This document shows positions 17,301-25,676 of a stretch of 64,000 nucleotides of DNA, one piece after another. The notes beneath the pieces were generated by a model, which worked only from the letters and a program-made list of their open reading frames with translations, ran no database searches and was not told the origin of the DNA. Position 1 is the stretch's first letter. Each line of letters begins with the position of its first letter. The stretch is from an uncultured Erythrobacter sp. (GTDB lineage Bacteria > Pseudomonadota > Alphaproteobacteria > Sphingomonadales > Sphingomonadaceae): the NCBI GenBank assembly GCA_947499505.1, contig CANMOQ010000002.1, positions 868,001-932,000 on the forward strand, read 5' to 3'. Position numbers and translations under genes: made by a program.

Positions 17301-18155
17301 GTGAGACTGATCGATACACACCAGCATTTCATCAACCATCAGGAATTCGGCTACGAATGGACGCAGCCGATACCCCAGTTGGCTGGCGAAGATTTTGTGG
17401 CCGAAGACTACAAGACGGCGGCAACGGTAACGACCATTGAAAAGACTGTGTTCGTCGAAACTGCAGTGGATGATGTTCACTACCGCGATGAGACCCGCTT
17501 CATGTCTGCACTTGCACGAGAGGCGGACAATGCAGTGGCAGCTGTCGTGGCATCGTGTCGCCCGGAAATGGAAAACGAGTTCGATGTTTGGTTAGCGGAG
17601 TGCGAGCAGTTGGAAGTTTGCGGCTTTCGCCGTGTCCTGCATGTCATGCCGGACGAGCTGTCTACGACTTCCACCTTCCGCAAAAATGTGCGCGAAATTG
17701 GTGCGCGCGGCTATCCATTCGATCTATGCATTCTCCAGCGGCAGCTGGCTATCGGGGAAGCTCTTGTTTCGGATTGTGAGAGTGTCCAGTTCGTTCTCGA
17801 CCACTGCGGTGTGCCCGACATTGCCGGTGGCGACTTCGATACATGGAAGGCGGGTGTCTCCGCCCTAGCGTCTCATCCCAATGTCAATTGCAAGCTGTCC
17901 GGCTTACCGTCCTATTGCAGCGAAGAGCACGACAAGGTCGAGGCGATACGGCCATACTTCGACCATGTGCTGGATGCCTTCGGCAAGGACCGGATTCTTT
18001 GGGGTGGCGACTGGCCCGTTATCAATCTTGGTGGCGGGCTGGCGTCGTGGATCAATATCACCAAGACTCTGCTTGCGCCCCTGTCCGATGACGAAATCAA
18101 CGCTATTGCAGCAGACAATGCAGTCCGCATTTACGGTCTGAAAAACGCCGCGTAG
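17301..18155 (+). CDS. Amidohydrolase family 2 lactonase (L-fuconolactonase/L-rhamnonolactonase-like)
   Basis: COG3618-type metal-dependent hydrolase, 284 aa, expected to open a sugar-derived 1,5- or 1,4-lactone to the aldonic acid. Metal-site motifs: DTHQHFINH at 4-12, FRRVLHVMPDE near 109-119, VLDHCGVPDI near 164-173 and LWGGDWPV near 233-240 (terminal Asp). It follows the solute-binding-like gene by 40 bases. With the UxaA-type dehydratase, SDR and FAH hydrolase nearby, the product acid would be L-fuconate or L-rhamnonate in a diketo-hydrolase route. Substrate assignment is inference. Confidence 0.82.
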   Translation: MRLIDTHQHFINHQEFGYEWTQPIPQLAGEDFVAEDYKTAATVTTIEKTVFVETAVDDVHYRDETRFMSALAREADNAVAAVVASCRPEMENEFDVWLAECEQLEVCGFRRVLHVMPDELSTTSTFRKNVREIGARGYPFDLCILQRQLAIGEALVSDCESVQFVLDHCGVPDIAGGDFDTWKAGVSALASHPNVNCKLSGLPSYCSEEHDKVEAIRPYFDHVLDAFGKDRILWGGDWPVINLGGGLASWINITKTLLAPLSDDEINAIAADNAVRIYGLKNAA

Positions 18156-18163
18156 ATTTACCG

Positions 18164-18829
18164 CTAAAACTTGCGATACTTCAAATACGCTTCATGCGGG
18201 TCTTCTCCGGCAAGTATCGCATCGCGCACCTTGTTTTCGGATTCGAAGGCATCGCGGATACCTACTTTGACTATTTCCAGATGATCAAAGCCGAAAACCA
18301 CTGCGCCATCGCGGTCACCGACGATCACTTCGGCGTTCGCGATCAACTCCCCGGCGACCGTCACCGGTTGTTCGAATCGCGTAGGTCTCCACGCGCCGAC
18401 AACATCGCTTGGAACGGTTCCCTTGCAAATCACGGGAAATCGCTGAGCCTCGATCTGGGCGAGGTCTCGGCAGGGGCCGTCGACGATAGCGCCCCGACAA
18501 CCTTTGAGTGACAAGGCATGCGCGCTCAACTCTCCCATGTAGGCTCGGCGAGTGTCTCCAGGCGCGATCACCAGAACACTGTTAGCCGGAGTTCGCGACA
18601 ACATGCGCGTCCACAAGGTCAGGCTCTCATCGGCGGAAAGGCTGAGATCCTCTGTGCCCTCTACCGTGAATGCGCGGCCGACAAACATCGAGATGCCGTA
18701 ACCGGCGGCAAGAGGCTCGCCAATTGCACGCGGAGATGCTCCGACCTGCTTAGCAACGTCGAAACAGAGCGCAGCCGTCGCGCCCTCCGGCAATTCGATA
18801 GGATCAAAAGGTGTTTTGTCAGTTTCCAT
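18164..18829 (-). CDS. RraA family protein (aldolase/decarboxylase-like)
   Basis: RraA/HMG-aldolase fold protein, 221 aa, similar to 4-carboxy-4-hydroxy-2-oxoadipate aldolases and to demethylmenaquinone-methyltransferase-like proteins. The conserved Mg-binding stretch GCRGAIVDGPCRDLAQIE (about 132-149) includes the typical R-D pair, with GTVPSDVVGAWRP following. It is transcribed alone on the minus strand, divergent from the dehydratase subunits, and faces the lactonase gene 8 bases away. In related clusters such proteins act as oxaloacetate decarboxylases or 2-keto-acid aldolases; a retro-aldol role on a 2-keto-3-deoxy or 4-hydroxy-2-oxo acid is plausible but unproven. Confidence 0.8.
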   Translation of the reverse strand: METDKTPFDPIELPEGATAALCFDVAKQVGASPRAIGEPLAAGYGISMFVGRAFTVEGTEDLSLSADESLTLWTRMLSRTPANSVLVIAPGDTRRAYMGELSAHALSLKGCRGAIVDGPCRDLAQIEAQRFPVICKGTVPSDVVGAWRPTRFEQPVTVAGELIANAEVIVGDRDGAVVFGFDHLEIVKVGIRDAFESENKVRDAILAGEDPHEAYLKYRKF

Positions 18830-18862
18830 GTCGAGCCTCCGACCCGTCTAGCTTTCGCTGTA

Positions 18863-18898
18863 GATTTCTTATATGAATACCTCTTTCATATTTAAACG
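18863..18898. promoter_or_regulatory. Candidate operator pair, RraA/dehydratase divergent promoter
   Basis: GGTATTCATATAAGAAATC on the minus strand (18863-18881) and TTTCATATTTAAACG on the plus strand (18884-18898) are two facing copies of the island motif TTCRTATWTAA, placed between the divergent RraA and SAF-domain genes. Confidence 0.5.
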
Positions 18899-18913
18899 TC
18901 ATCTTCAATCACG

Positions 18914-19264
18914 ATGGGACTCGGTATGGACCGGAAAATCGACACGGATCTGGAAAATTGTCGAGCGGGCCGCGTTCTGCTGCTTCATCCCGACGACAAT
19001 GTCGTCACGGCATGCCGAGATCTGGCAGCAGGGTTCTCGTTCGTTCACCATGACCGGCAAATCACACTAGCCCGCGGCATAAAGCTGGGATTCAAGATCG
19101 CCGTTTGCCCAATCCGCTGTGGCGATTGCGTGACCAAGCACGGTGCCCCGATAGGATCTGCGATCAGAGATATTGCCGTAGGTGACCGGGTCCATCTGAA
19201 CAATATGAAGAGCGACTATCTCCCTACCTACACGTTGGCCCCATCGTCGGCGGGCAAGGGCTAA
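18914..19264 (+). CDS. UxaA-type dehydratase small subunit (SAF domain)
   Basis: SAF-domain protein, 116 aa, equivalent to the N-terminal part of altronate dehydratase UxaA or to the separate small subunits of related sugar-acid dehydratases. The core LLLHPDDNVVTACRDLAAG, ITLARGIKLGFKIAV and terminal DRVHLNNMKSDYLPTY are characteristic. It is followed after one base by the large subunit at 19266. An in-frame ATG at 18926 is an alternative start. The pair should dehydrate an aldonate to its 2-keto-3-deoxy acid. Confidence 0.85.
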   Translation: MGLGMDRKIDTDLENCRAGRVLLLHPDDNVVTACRDLAAGFSFVHHDRQITLARGIKLGFKIAVCPIRCGDCVTKHGAPIGSAIRDIAVGDRVHLNNMKSDYLPTYTLAPSSAGKG

Positions 19265-19265
19265 T

Positions 19266-20477
19266 ATGATGCGTGGTTGGGAGCGAGCGGACGGCCGCAA
19301 AGGCATCAGGAACATTGTCATTGTCGCCTATTTGGTCGAATGCGCGCACCACGTAGCGAAGCAGATTGCAGCACCATTCGAGGATAGCGATGTCCACGTC
19401 ATCGGCTTTCCGGGATGCTACCCAAATGCCTATGCCGAACGGATGATGACGGCTCTATGCACACACCCCAATGTAGGCGCCGTGCTTTTGGTCTCGCTTG
19501 GCTGCGAAGGCTTCAACAAGGGAGCTATTGAGAGCAAAATTCGCGAGAGTGGCCGCCCGGTTGCCCTCGCTACGATACAGAATGACGGTGGTTCTATCGA
19601 AGCAATCAATGCGGGCCGAATGCAGGTCGCGACTATGTGCGAAGCGCTGAAAATGCAGCAGACAGTAGAACTCGCTCCCGGCGAGCTCGTAATCGGAACC
19701 ATTTGTGGCGGATCCGACGGCACCAGCGCGCTGACTGCTAACCCTGCGATAGGACGAGCATTCGATACGCTGGTTGAAGCGGGTGCGACCTGCATATTTG
19801 AAGAAACCGGCGAGCTTATCGGCTGTGAGAAGCACATGGCTACGCGCGCCTTGATCCCCGAACTAGGCGACGCGATTGTTGCGTGTGTCGCCAAGGCTGC
19901 AAGCTATTACACCAAACTGGGGCATGGCAGCTTTGCCCCCGGAAATGCCGATGGCGGTCTTACAACTCAGGAAGAAAAGAGCTTGGGAGCTTACTCGAAG
20001 TCCGGGAGTGCGCCGATTTCCGGACTGATCAAACCCGCCGACAATCCTGTGGTGCCTGGATTATATCTGCTCGATGTGGTGCCCGACGGCGAAGTGAGAT
20101 TCGGCTTTCCAAACATTAATGACGTGGTCGAAATCTCTGAATTGATCGCATGCGGTGCCCACGTCATACTCTTCTCCACCGGTCGGGGCTCTGTGGTGGG
20201 GTCAGCTATTGCTCCGGTTGTGAAGGTCTGTGCGAACCCTGAAACCTTTCGCAAGATGCCGGGTGACATGGACATCGATGCAGGCAAAATTCTGGAAGGT
20301 CGCGAGAGCCTCGACAAGTTGGGTGAGGAGATCGTCGCGCTCGTTTACGAGGTGGCTTCGGGTCGGCAAACTGTTTCGGAAGCGCTTGGGCACCGGGAAT
20401 TTGGCCTGACCTACAAGTCTTTTGAGCCAACCGGACCATCGTGTCTCCCAATACCACCGAGCAGGGCATCGGCATAG
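19266..20477 (+). CDS. UxaA-type sugar-acid dehydratase large subunit
   Basis: 403-aa catalytic subunit of the altronate/galactarate dehydratase (UxaA/GarD) family, Fe-dependent enzymes that remove water from aldonates. Visible: GWERADGRKGIRNIVIV at the start, GFPGCYPNAYAERMM near 46-60, VSLGCEGFNKG near 79-89, GTICGGSDGTSALTANPAIG near 142-161 and the C-terminal FSTGRGSVVGSAIAPVVKVCANPE (about 300-323), with several conserved Cys. Its SAF small subunit precedes it by one base. In the proposed pathway it would make 2-keto-3-deoxy-L-fuconate or -rhamnonate. A true altronate or galactarate substrate is possible, but no uronate isomerase or reductase genes are present. Confidence 0.85.
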   Translation: MMRGWERADGRKGIRNIVIVAYLVECAHHVAKQIAAPFEDSDVHVIGFPGCYPNAYAERMMTALCTHPNVGAVLLVSLGCEGFNKGAIESKIRESGRPVALATIQNDGGSIEAINAGRMQVATMCEALKMQQTVELAPGELVIGTICGGSDGTSALTANPAIGRAFDTLVEAGATCIFEETGELIGCEKHMATRALIPELGDAIVACVAKAASYYTKLGHGSFAPGNADGGLTTQEEKSLGAYSKSGSAPISGLIKPADNPVVPGLYLLDVVPDGEVRFGFPNINDVVEISELIACGAHVILFSTGRGSVVGSAIAPVVKVCANPETFRKMPGDMDIDAGKILEGRESLDKLGEEIVALVYEVASGRQTVSEALGHREFGLTYKSFEPTGPSCLPIPPSRASA

Positions 20478-20550
20478 CGCAGAGCAGTACCGCTGCCAGT
20501 ACGGGTCGTCATGCGGCATGCTTTACATTTGAATTTGCCATCCCATCTTT

Positions 20551-20567
20551 GTCCAAATATGAATGGC
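20551..20567 (-). promoter_or_regulatory. Candidate operator upstream of IclR gene
   Basis: GCCATTCATATTTGGAC on the minus strand (20551-20567) lies 28 bases before the IclR start and matches the motif in the other island promoters, suggesting autoregulation. Confidence 0.42.
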
Positions 20568-20594
20568 TTATTCGCACCTGCCTGAAAGCGCCTT

Positions 20595-21377
20595 ATGTCC
20601 TCATCACAAAACAAATACCGTGCGCCCGCGCTCGAAAAAGGGCTCGAAATACTCGAATACCTCTCGCAGCAGGGCGAGCCACAGACAGTCCCGCAAATCA
20701 CTGCGGCCATTGCGAAGACACGCAGCGAAATCTATCGGATGCTCATGGTGCTGGAAGGCCGCGGCTATCTGGTCCGCACGGAGGATGGTGACCGCTTGAT
20801 GGTCACTAACAAGTTGTTCGAACTGGGCATCAAGAACCCTCCGCTCGCTAACTTGCACGACGCAGCCATGCCGCAGATGCACCGGCTGTCAGAGGAACTT
20901 TTTCAAGCCTGCCATCTGGCTGTTCGCAGCGAGATGCAGATTGTGTGCGTTGCTCGTGTCGAGAGCCCGGGGCAGCTTGGCTTCAGCGTGCGGCTCGGAT
21001 TCTCTCACCCGATGCTTCACTCTACGTCTGGCGTAGTTCTGTATGCCTTCGCCCCGAGCGAGCAACAGCAGCGATGGAAAGACGATATGATCGCCACCGC
21101 TACCAAACGAAGGGACGTGGACAACTTCCTTAGCAAGGCGGAGGAGGCACGCAGCAAGGGCCATATCGTCTTGCCCTCCGATGTAGTCGAGGGCATTCAG
21201 GACATCGGTGCGCCGATCTTTGCGCCTAATGCTGTTGCGCCACTAGCGTCGCTGACCATGCCGTTCGTAAGCGGTCGCGGGGCAAAGACCTCGCTCGAGA
21301 CGGCAGCCAGACACGTGACACTTGCCGCGCAGCGAATATCAGCTGCGCTTTCGGGTGAGTCGCAGTTGCCGTCATAG
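20595..21377 (+). CDS. IclR family transcriptional regulator
   Basis: 260 aa: N-terminal winged helix-turn-helix (about 6-65, PALEKGLEILEYLSQQGEPQ, IAKTRSEIYRMLMVLEGRGYL) and C-terminal effector-binding GAF-like domain (about 80-250, HDAAMPQMHRLSEELFQACHLAV, GFSVRLGFSHPMLHSTSGVVLYAF, SLTMPF). Such regulators often repress sugar-acid and 2-keto-3-deoxy-acid catabolic genes. It sits between the dehydratase and the Gfo/Idh/MocA gene, and a shared AT-rich motif occurs in its own and four other promoter regions of the island, making it the best candidate regulator. Its effector may be a pathway intermediate. Confidence 0.9.
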   Translation: MSSSQNKYRAPALEKGLEILEYLSQQGEPQTVPQITAAIAKTRSEIYRMLMVLEGRGYLVRTEDGDRLMVTNKLFELGIKNPPLANLHDAAMPQMHRLSEELFQACHLAVRSEMQIVCVARVESPGQLGFSVRLGFSHPMLHSTSGVVLYAFAPSEQQQRWKDDMIATATKRRDVDNFLSKAEEARSKGHIVLPSDVVEGIQDIGAPIFAPNAVAPLASLTMPFVSGRGAKTSLETAARHVTLAAQRISAALSGESQLPS

Positions 21378-21407
21378 TTTTGCTTGCCGATCACCTGGAA
21401 ACAATTC

Positions 21408-21422
21408 ATTCGTATATAAACG
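21408..21422 (+). promoter_or_regulatory. Candidate operator upstream of Gfo/Idh/MocA gene
   Basis: ATTCGTATATAAACG lies directly before the oxidoreductase start (GTG 21426 or ATG 21438), one of the clearest copies of the island motif. Its position would overlap the promoter or the ribosome-binding region. Confidence 0.5.
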
Positions 21423-21425
21423 CGA

Positions 21426-22508
21426 GTGAGTGCAACAATGTCCATTGATTCAATCAAGCAAAGCTGGCCCACAGCTGGTTCGCCGAAACCCATAGTGATC
21501 ATCGGGACAGGCGGAATTGTGCGTGACGCGCATATTCCGGCCTATCGCAAAGCGGGGTTCGGCATTGCCGGTGTGTTCGACATCGATATGGAAGCCGCAC
21601 GGAGGACCAGTGACATCGCCGGCGGGGTGCCCGTTTTCGAGACGCTCGCTCAATGTGCAGCGATGGAAGATGTGGTTTTTGACCTTGCAACACCGCCGGG
21701 CGCGCATGCGGAAATACTGCGGCAGCTTCCCCAAGGCTCTGCCGTGCTGATGCAGAAGCCGATGGGTGCCAACCTCGACGAAGGGCTTGAAATATTGAGC
21801 ATTTGCCGGGAGCGCCGACATGTCGCAGCGGTCAATTTCCAGCTGCGTTTCGCGCCAATGGCAATCGCGCTCAAGGGCATTATCGATCGAGGCATGATCG
21901 GAACTGTGACCGACGTCAGCATAAATGTCGCCGTGCATACTCCGTGGGAGCTGTTTCCTTTCCTGGAATCTCTCGATCGGGTCGAGATTGCGGTCCATTC
22001 TATTCACTATCTCGATTTGCTGCGGCATCTGCTCGGTGAGCCCGAAGGCGTTTATGCTAGGTCAATCGCTCACCCCGATAGTCGGCTTGAGCAGACGCGG
22101 ACCTCGGCCATACTGAACTACGGTGAGACCGTACGCTGCTCGCTTGCCGTGAACCATCATCACGACTTTGGGCCCGAATTCGAAGCAGCGGATATCAAGA
22201 TTGAAGGGCTCAAAGGCGCTGCCGTTGCCCGGATCGGTGTGCTGCGCGACTATCCGAATGGCATGGACGATGCCTTGAAGCTCAATCTCGGTGATCGCTG
22301 GGAAGATGTACCGCTCTGCGGCAACTGGTTTATCGAAGCATTTACCGGTCCCATGGCTAACCTCCAGCGGGTGATTGCCAAGCAAGATGATCATCTTGTG
22401 TCCGGCGTCGAAGACGCAATTTCCACCATGGCGCTTGTCGAAGCTGCCTATCGTTCGAGTGAAAGCGGTGGCGAGCCCATTCCTTCGTTCAACAGGGATG
22501 GCGCCTGA
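21426..22508 (+). CDS. Gfo/Idh/MocA family oxidoreductase
   Basis: NAD(P)-dependent sugar dehydrogenase-type protein, 360 aa. Rossmann fold at the N terminus (IIGTGGIVRDAHIPAYRKAGF, about 25-45), the usual EKP motif appearing as QKPMGAN near 115, and a C-terminal alpha/beta domain with VHSIHYLDLLRHLLGEP (about 190-206). A GTG at 21426 and an ATG at 21438 are both in frame; neither has a strong ribosome site. In a lactonase-dehydratase-SDR-hydrolase island it would fit the first step, oxidation of the free sugar to its lactone, but family members have varied substrates. Confidence 0.82.
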   Translation: MSATMSIDSIKQSWPTAGSPKPIVIIGTGGIVRDAHIPAYRKAGFGIAGVFDIDMEAARRTSDIAGGVPVFETLAQCAAMEDVVFDLATPPGAHAEILRQLPQGSAVLMQKPMGANLDEGLEILSICRERRHVAAVNFQLRFAPMAIALKGIIDRGMIGTVTDVSINVAVHTPWELFPFLESLDRVEIAVHSIHYLDLLRHLLGEPEGVYARSIAHPDSRLEQTRTSAILNYGETVRCSLAVNHHHDFGPEFEAADIKIEGLKGAAVARIGVLRDYPNGMDDALKLNLGDRWEDVPLCGNWFIEAFTGPMANLQRVIAKQDDHLVSGVEDAISTMALVEAAYRSSESGGEPIPSFNRDGA

Positions 22509-22539
22509 GCCGTCGGTTATAGGCGGAACGTCGGCACGG

Positions 22540-23670
22540 TCACCTGTCAGCAGCAGCCCAACCAGTTGTGTTGCCGATCGCGGGCGGCCCTACGTCTGAC
22601 AAGATGATCTCACCGTCCAGCCTGATTGGGCAGCGTGTGGTGACACTTGACCCAAGCGATGATGCCACCTTTTGGGTGAGAGAGAGCACCTCAACAACCT
22701 GATCCAGCATGGCGCGATGGTCCAGTACCTGGGCACACCAGATGTCGCGCTCCTCCAACCGCGGCAGAGTATCTGCAAGTTCTGCGGTGCGCAGTCGAGC
22801 GGCAATTAGTGCCTTTATCCTGTCACGCTCGACATAGGCGCTTTTCGGATCGTCAAACTGAAGCAGTTCTTGCAGATCCAAGGCCTCCGAAAGTCCCTCA
22901 AGCGGCATCATTGCCAAGGCCAACCAGCCGTCAGCAAGCTCGTACACGCCGTAAGGTGCAGGCAGCAGCGGATGTCCATTGTGTGCACTGGACCGTTCCA
23001 TTCTCGGCGATGGCTCGTTCAAGAGGGCGCCAAGCTCCTGAAACTGCAGGTCGACTGCCGCCTCCATCAGACTGGTCTCGACATGTCCGCCCAGACCGTG
23101 CCTGAACTTGCGCAACAGGGCAGCGAGAATTCCCTGGGCAAGGATGGCGCCGCCATAGACGTCAACGATTGAGATTCCGATCGGTATGGGTGGCATTGAG
23201 CCATCACCAGACATCCACATCAAGCCCGACCTCGCTTGCACAAGCAGGTCCTGCCCAGGCAAATGTCGCCAGGGACCCTCGGTGCCGTAGCCGGTGAAGC
23301 TGGCGTATATGATATCGGGCTTAAGCGCCTTAACTTGCTTGAAGCCGAAGCCGAGCCGTTCGGCCACGCCCGGCCGAAAATTCTGCACGACGACATCGGC
23401 CGAGCGAATGAGTTCTTTTACACGCTCCTGATCGGCAGGATCCTTGAGGTCTGCGGCGAAGCTGGATTTGTTGCGATTAATGGATTTGAATGGCGCTCCG
23501 GGATGCGAGGCGTCCAATCCGGCGTAGTCCAGCGATCGGGAAAGCTCGCCCGAGTGCGGCTTTTCGACCTTGATGACCTGCGCTCCCAGATCGGCAAGGC
23601 GAAGGGTTGCCATTGGCCCGGCGAGAAACTGCGAGAAATCAAGCACTTTGATGCCTTCGAGCGGTGCCAT
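22540..23670 (-). CDS. CaiB/BaiF CoA-transferase family protein
   Basis: Class III CoA-transferase, 376 aa, moving CoA between carboxylic acids via an aspartyl intermediate. Seen: LEGIKVLDFSQFLAGPMATLRLADLGAQVIKVEKP split over residues 4-37, NRNKSSFAADLKD at 65-77, VVQNFRPGVAERLGFG at 94-109 and the catalytic Asp141 in PGQDLL. The ATG at 23670 overlaps the MaoC stop by one base (TGATG), fixing the start. It is the last gene of a minus-strand unit with MaoC, symporter and TonB receptor. Its organic-acid substrate and its place in the sugar pathway are not evident. Confidence 0.9.
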   Translation of the reverse strand: MAPLEGIKVLDFSQFLAGPMATLRLADLGAQVIKVEKPHSGELSRSLDYAGLDASHPGAPFKSINRNKSSFAADLKDPADQERVKELIRSADVVVQNFRPGVAERLGFGFKQVKALKPDIIYASFTGYGTEGPWRHLPGQDLLVQARSGLMWMSGDGSMPPIPIGISIVDVYGGAILAQGILAALLRKFRHGLGGHVETSLMEAAVDLQFQELGALLNEPSPRMERSSAHNGHPLLPAPYGVYELADGWLALAMMPLEGLSEALDLQELLQFDDPKSAYVERDRIKALIAARLRTAELADTLPRLEERDIWCAQVLDHRAMLDQVVEVLSLTQKVASSLGSSVTTRCPIRLDGEIILSDVGPPAIGNTTGWAAADR

Positions 23671-24122
23671 CAGGATGCGTCCTGCCTCTCTACCAGATAC
23701 AGGTGTTCGCACACCATGAGGAGGGCGTCATCCTGGTTGCGCACCTCGCATTTCTCCACCACGCGCCCCATACCGGGCCTCTTCTTGTCAGGCTCAGCCG
23801 CGCTGATTGTCGTCACGGTATGGATTGTATCGCCGATGAAGGCAGGCTTCACAAAGCGAACCCGGTCATATCCATAGCTGAAGGAATGCGGATTGATCTC
23901 GGTCGCTGTCAGCCCGATACCGATCGTGAGAATCATCGTGCCATGCGCGATACGGCGCTTGAACTGCGTGTTCTTTGCAAACTCGGCATCAACATGGTGA
24001 GGGAAAAAGTCCCCCGAATGGCCTGCATGGACGATGAAATCCGTTTCGCCGATCGTCCGTCCGAATGACTTTCGACTTTCACCAATGACATAATCTTCAA
24101 AGTATCGCGGCTTGACTAACAC
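23670..24122 (-). CDS. MaoC family dehydratase (hot-dog fold)
   Basis: 150 aa MaoC-like (R)-specific enoyl-CoA hydratase family protein. The hydratase motif is visible as DFFPHHVDAEFAKNTQFKRRIAHGTM (Asp/His pair about 38-43 and the AHG segment about 59-62). GTG start at 24122. Coupled by a one-base overlap to the CoA-transferase, so the two probably act on the same acyl-CoA: activation by CoA transfer and (de)hydration. Similar pairs occur in mesaconyl/beta-methylmalyl-CoA-type clusters; a match to that chemistry is only a suggestion. Confidence 0.85.
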   Translation of the reverse strand: MLVKPRYFEDYVIGESRKSFGRTIGETDFIVHAGHSGDFFPHHVDAEFAKNTQFKRRIAHGTMILTIGIGLTATEINPHSFSYGYDRVRFVKPAFIGDTIHTVTTISAAEPDKKRPGMGRVVEKCEVRNQDDALLMVCEHLYLVERQDAS

Positions 24123-24267
24123 TTTCAGTCCCTATCCTGATTAAAGAAATCCTGAACTTCATCCGACTTCTGGGGGCAATGGCGGTGACACTATTTGCCT
24201 CGCCTGACCGAGCTCCTCGGCCAACAACATCGTGAATGCGGTGTCGGAGGATGTCTATGCATGCTGC

Positions 24268-25602
24268 TCACTGCACATCTGCGGACGAAATTCGATGACG
24301 CAATTCCTCTTGGACTGCGCGCGACAAGGGGTATCGCCACACGAGGAGGGCAGCAAACAGCAAGAACGGCAGGCCGGAAAAGGCGTAGACCAAGCTCAAA
24401 TTCTCGAGCACCTCAGGGGCGTGGTTCGCATCCGACGGCTGGAATCCAATCGCTGCCGGCACCGCCGTCCCAACCAAAACGCCGATGGCTACGGCCATCT
24501 TCGTGCCCATGCCGAGAAATGCGAAGAACGTTGCGGTGCGCTCTTGCCCTGTCTCGACAATATCCTGATCGACGATGTCCGCGACCATTGAGGGTGGTAG
24601 AAAAATTACGCCGCCAAGGGCGAAACCCAGCAGGACTAGACACGCCCCAAAGCCAACGGCCTGCCCCTCACCGAAAAATATTGTTGCAGCCAGACACCCA
24701 GCCACCATTAGCGAGCAGAATGCCAGGATCGAATGCTTCTCAAAGCGCTGGGCAAGCAGGCCCCAAAAAGGAATGCCGAGTAGGAGTGCGATGTTCTGCA
24801 GAAAAATGATCGGAGGAAAGGCATCTTCTGCCTTGATCATATGGGTCAACACCAGAAGGTTGAGTGTCGCTCCGATTACCATCCCTGCAGTTGCCAGGCT
24901 GACTGCGGCTAATAGCCGAACGAATGATGCATTCCGGAATACAAGCCTCAACCCTTGCCAGAAGGATGGGTGCTGGCGGTTGATTATCTCGGGTTTCGGT
25001 TCCTTGACCACGATAAGCATGATCGCGAAAGCGAGTGGCTGGCAGACTACAAAGAACACCGCGATCCAGAACAGCATTTCTCCTGTACCGGGTCGACCCA
25101 GCAGCTGGAGCACCAGCGGAATTGAGAGAGCCGCGAGCGTTCCGATCGCGCCGAAGGCACCCCGCCACCCGGTGATCTTTGAACGTTCGTCGTAGTCATT
25201 CGAAAGGTCCGCGCCCCAGCTTGCATAGGGCAGGTCCACGAGCGTGAAGCCAAGATACATGGCGAACAAACAAGCGAAGAGCCATCCCAGCCGTGCGTCT
25301 TCGGGCGGCACGAACAATAGCCATGCCGCGATGCACAGTATCGGCAACCCAACCAAGATGAAGGGGCGGCGCCTCCCGATCGGCGTTCGGGCGCGGTCAC
25401 TTGCGATACCGACAAAAGGATCAGTGATGACATCCGTCAATCGCGTGAGCATTAGCATCAGGCCAACCATGGCGATTGGCAGTCCCAGATTGTCGGAATA
25501 GTACGCTGGTATGAAGTTCACGACCGGCAGAAGCGCCAGTGAATGGGGTATCTGCGGCAGCGAATAGAGGACGAGGATCCGATTGGTTATGGGCGCGGTC
25601 AT
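24268..25602 (-). CDS. GPH-family sugar:cation symporter (MFS)
   Basis: 444-aa inner-membrane transporter with about 12 hydrophobic segments. The glycoside-pentoside-hexuronide signature is clear: LMLTRLTDVITDPFVGIASDRARTPIGRRRPFIL split over residues 49-82, and the mid-protein motif LPPSMVADIVDQDIVETGQERTATFFAFLG near 330-360. It lies between the TonB receptor and MaoC on the same strand, so it probably imports the sugar or oligosaccharide brought through the outer membrane by the receptor. Because the island glycosidases lack signal peptides, uptake of an oligosaccharide is likely. Confidence 0.9.
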   Translation of the reverse strand: MTAPITNRILVLYSLPQIPHSLALLPVVNFIPAYYSDNLGLPIAMVGLMLMLTRLTDVITDPFVGIASDRARTPIGRRRPFILVGLPILCIAAWLLFVPPEDARLGWLFACLFAMYLGFTLVDLPYASWGADLSNDYDERSKITGWRGAFGAIGTLAALSIPLVLQLLGRPGTGEMLFWIAVFFVVCQPLAFAIMLIVVKEPKPEIINRQHPSFWQGLRLVFRNASFVRLLAAVSLATAGMVIGATLNLLVLTHMIKAEDAFPPIIFLQNIALLLGIPFWGLLAQRFEKHSILAFCSLMVAGCLAATIFFGEGQAVGFGACLVLLGFALGGVIFLPPSMVADIVDQDIVETGQERTATFFAFLGMGTKMAVAIGVLVGTAVPAAIGFQPSDANHAPEVLENLSLVYAFSGLPFLLFAALLVWRYPLSRAVQEELRHRISSADVQ

Positions 25603-25627
25603 GCAGGTCCTTCGCCTGAGAGGAAGC

Positions 25628-25653
25628 GGCGGCTCGTAACGTGGCGAGCCGCC
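25628..25653. terminator. Strong hairpin between TonB receptor and symporter genes
   Basis: GGCGGCTCG (25628-25636) and CGAGCCGCC (25645-25653) form a perfect nine-base-pair stem with an eight-base loop, 24 bases after the receptor stop. No T-run follows on the minus strand, so it may attenuate or protect the 3' end of the receptor mRNA rather than act as a full intrinsic terminator. Confidence 0.55.
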
Positions 25654-25676
25654 GACTTGGAGATGTTGTTGTCAGA

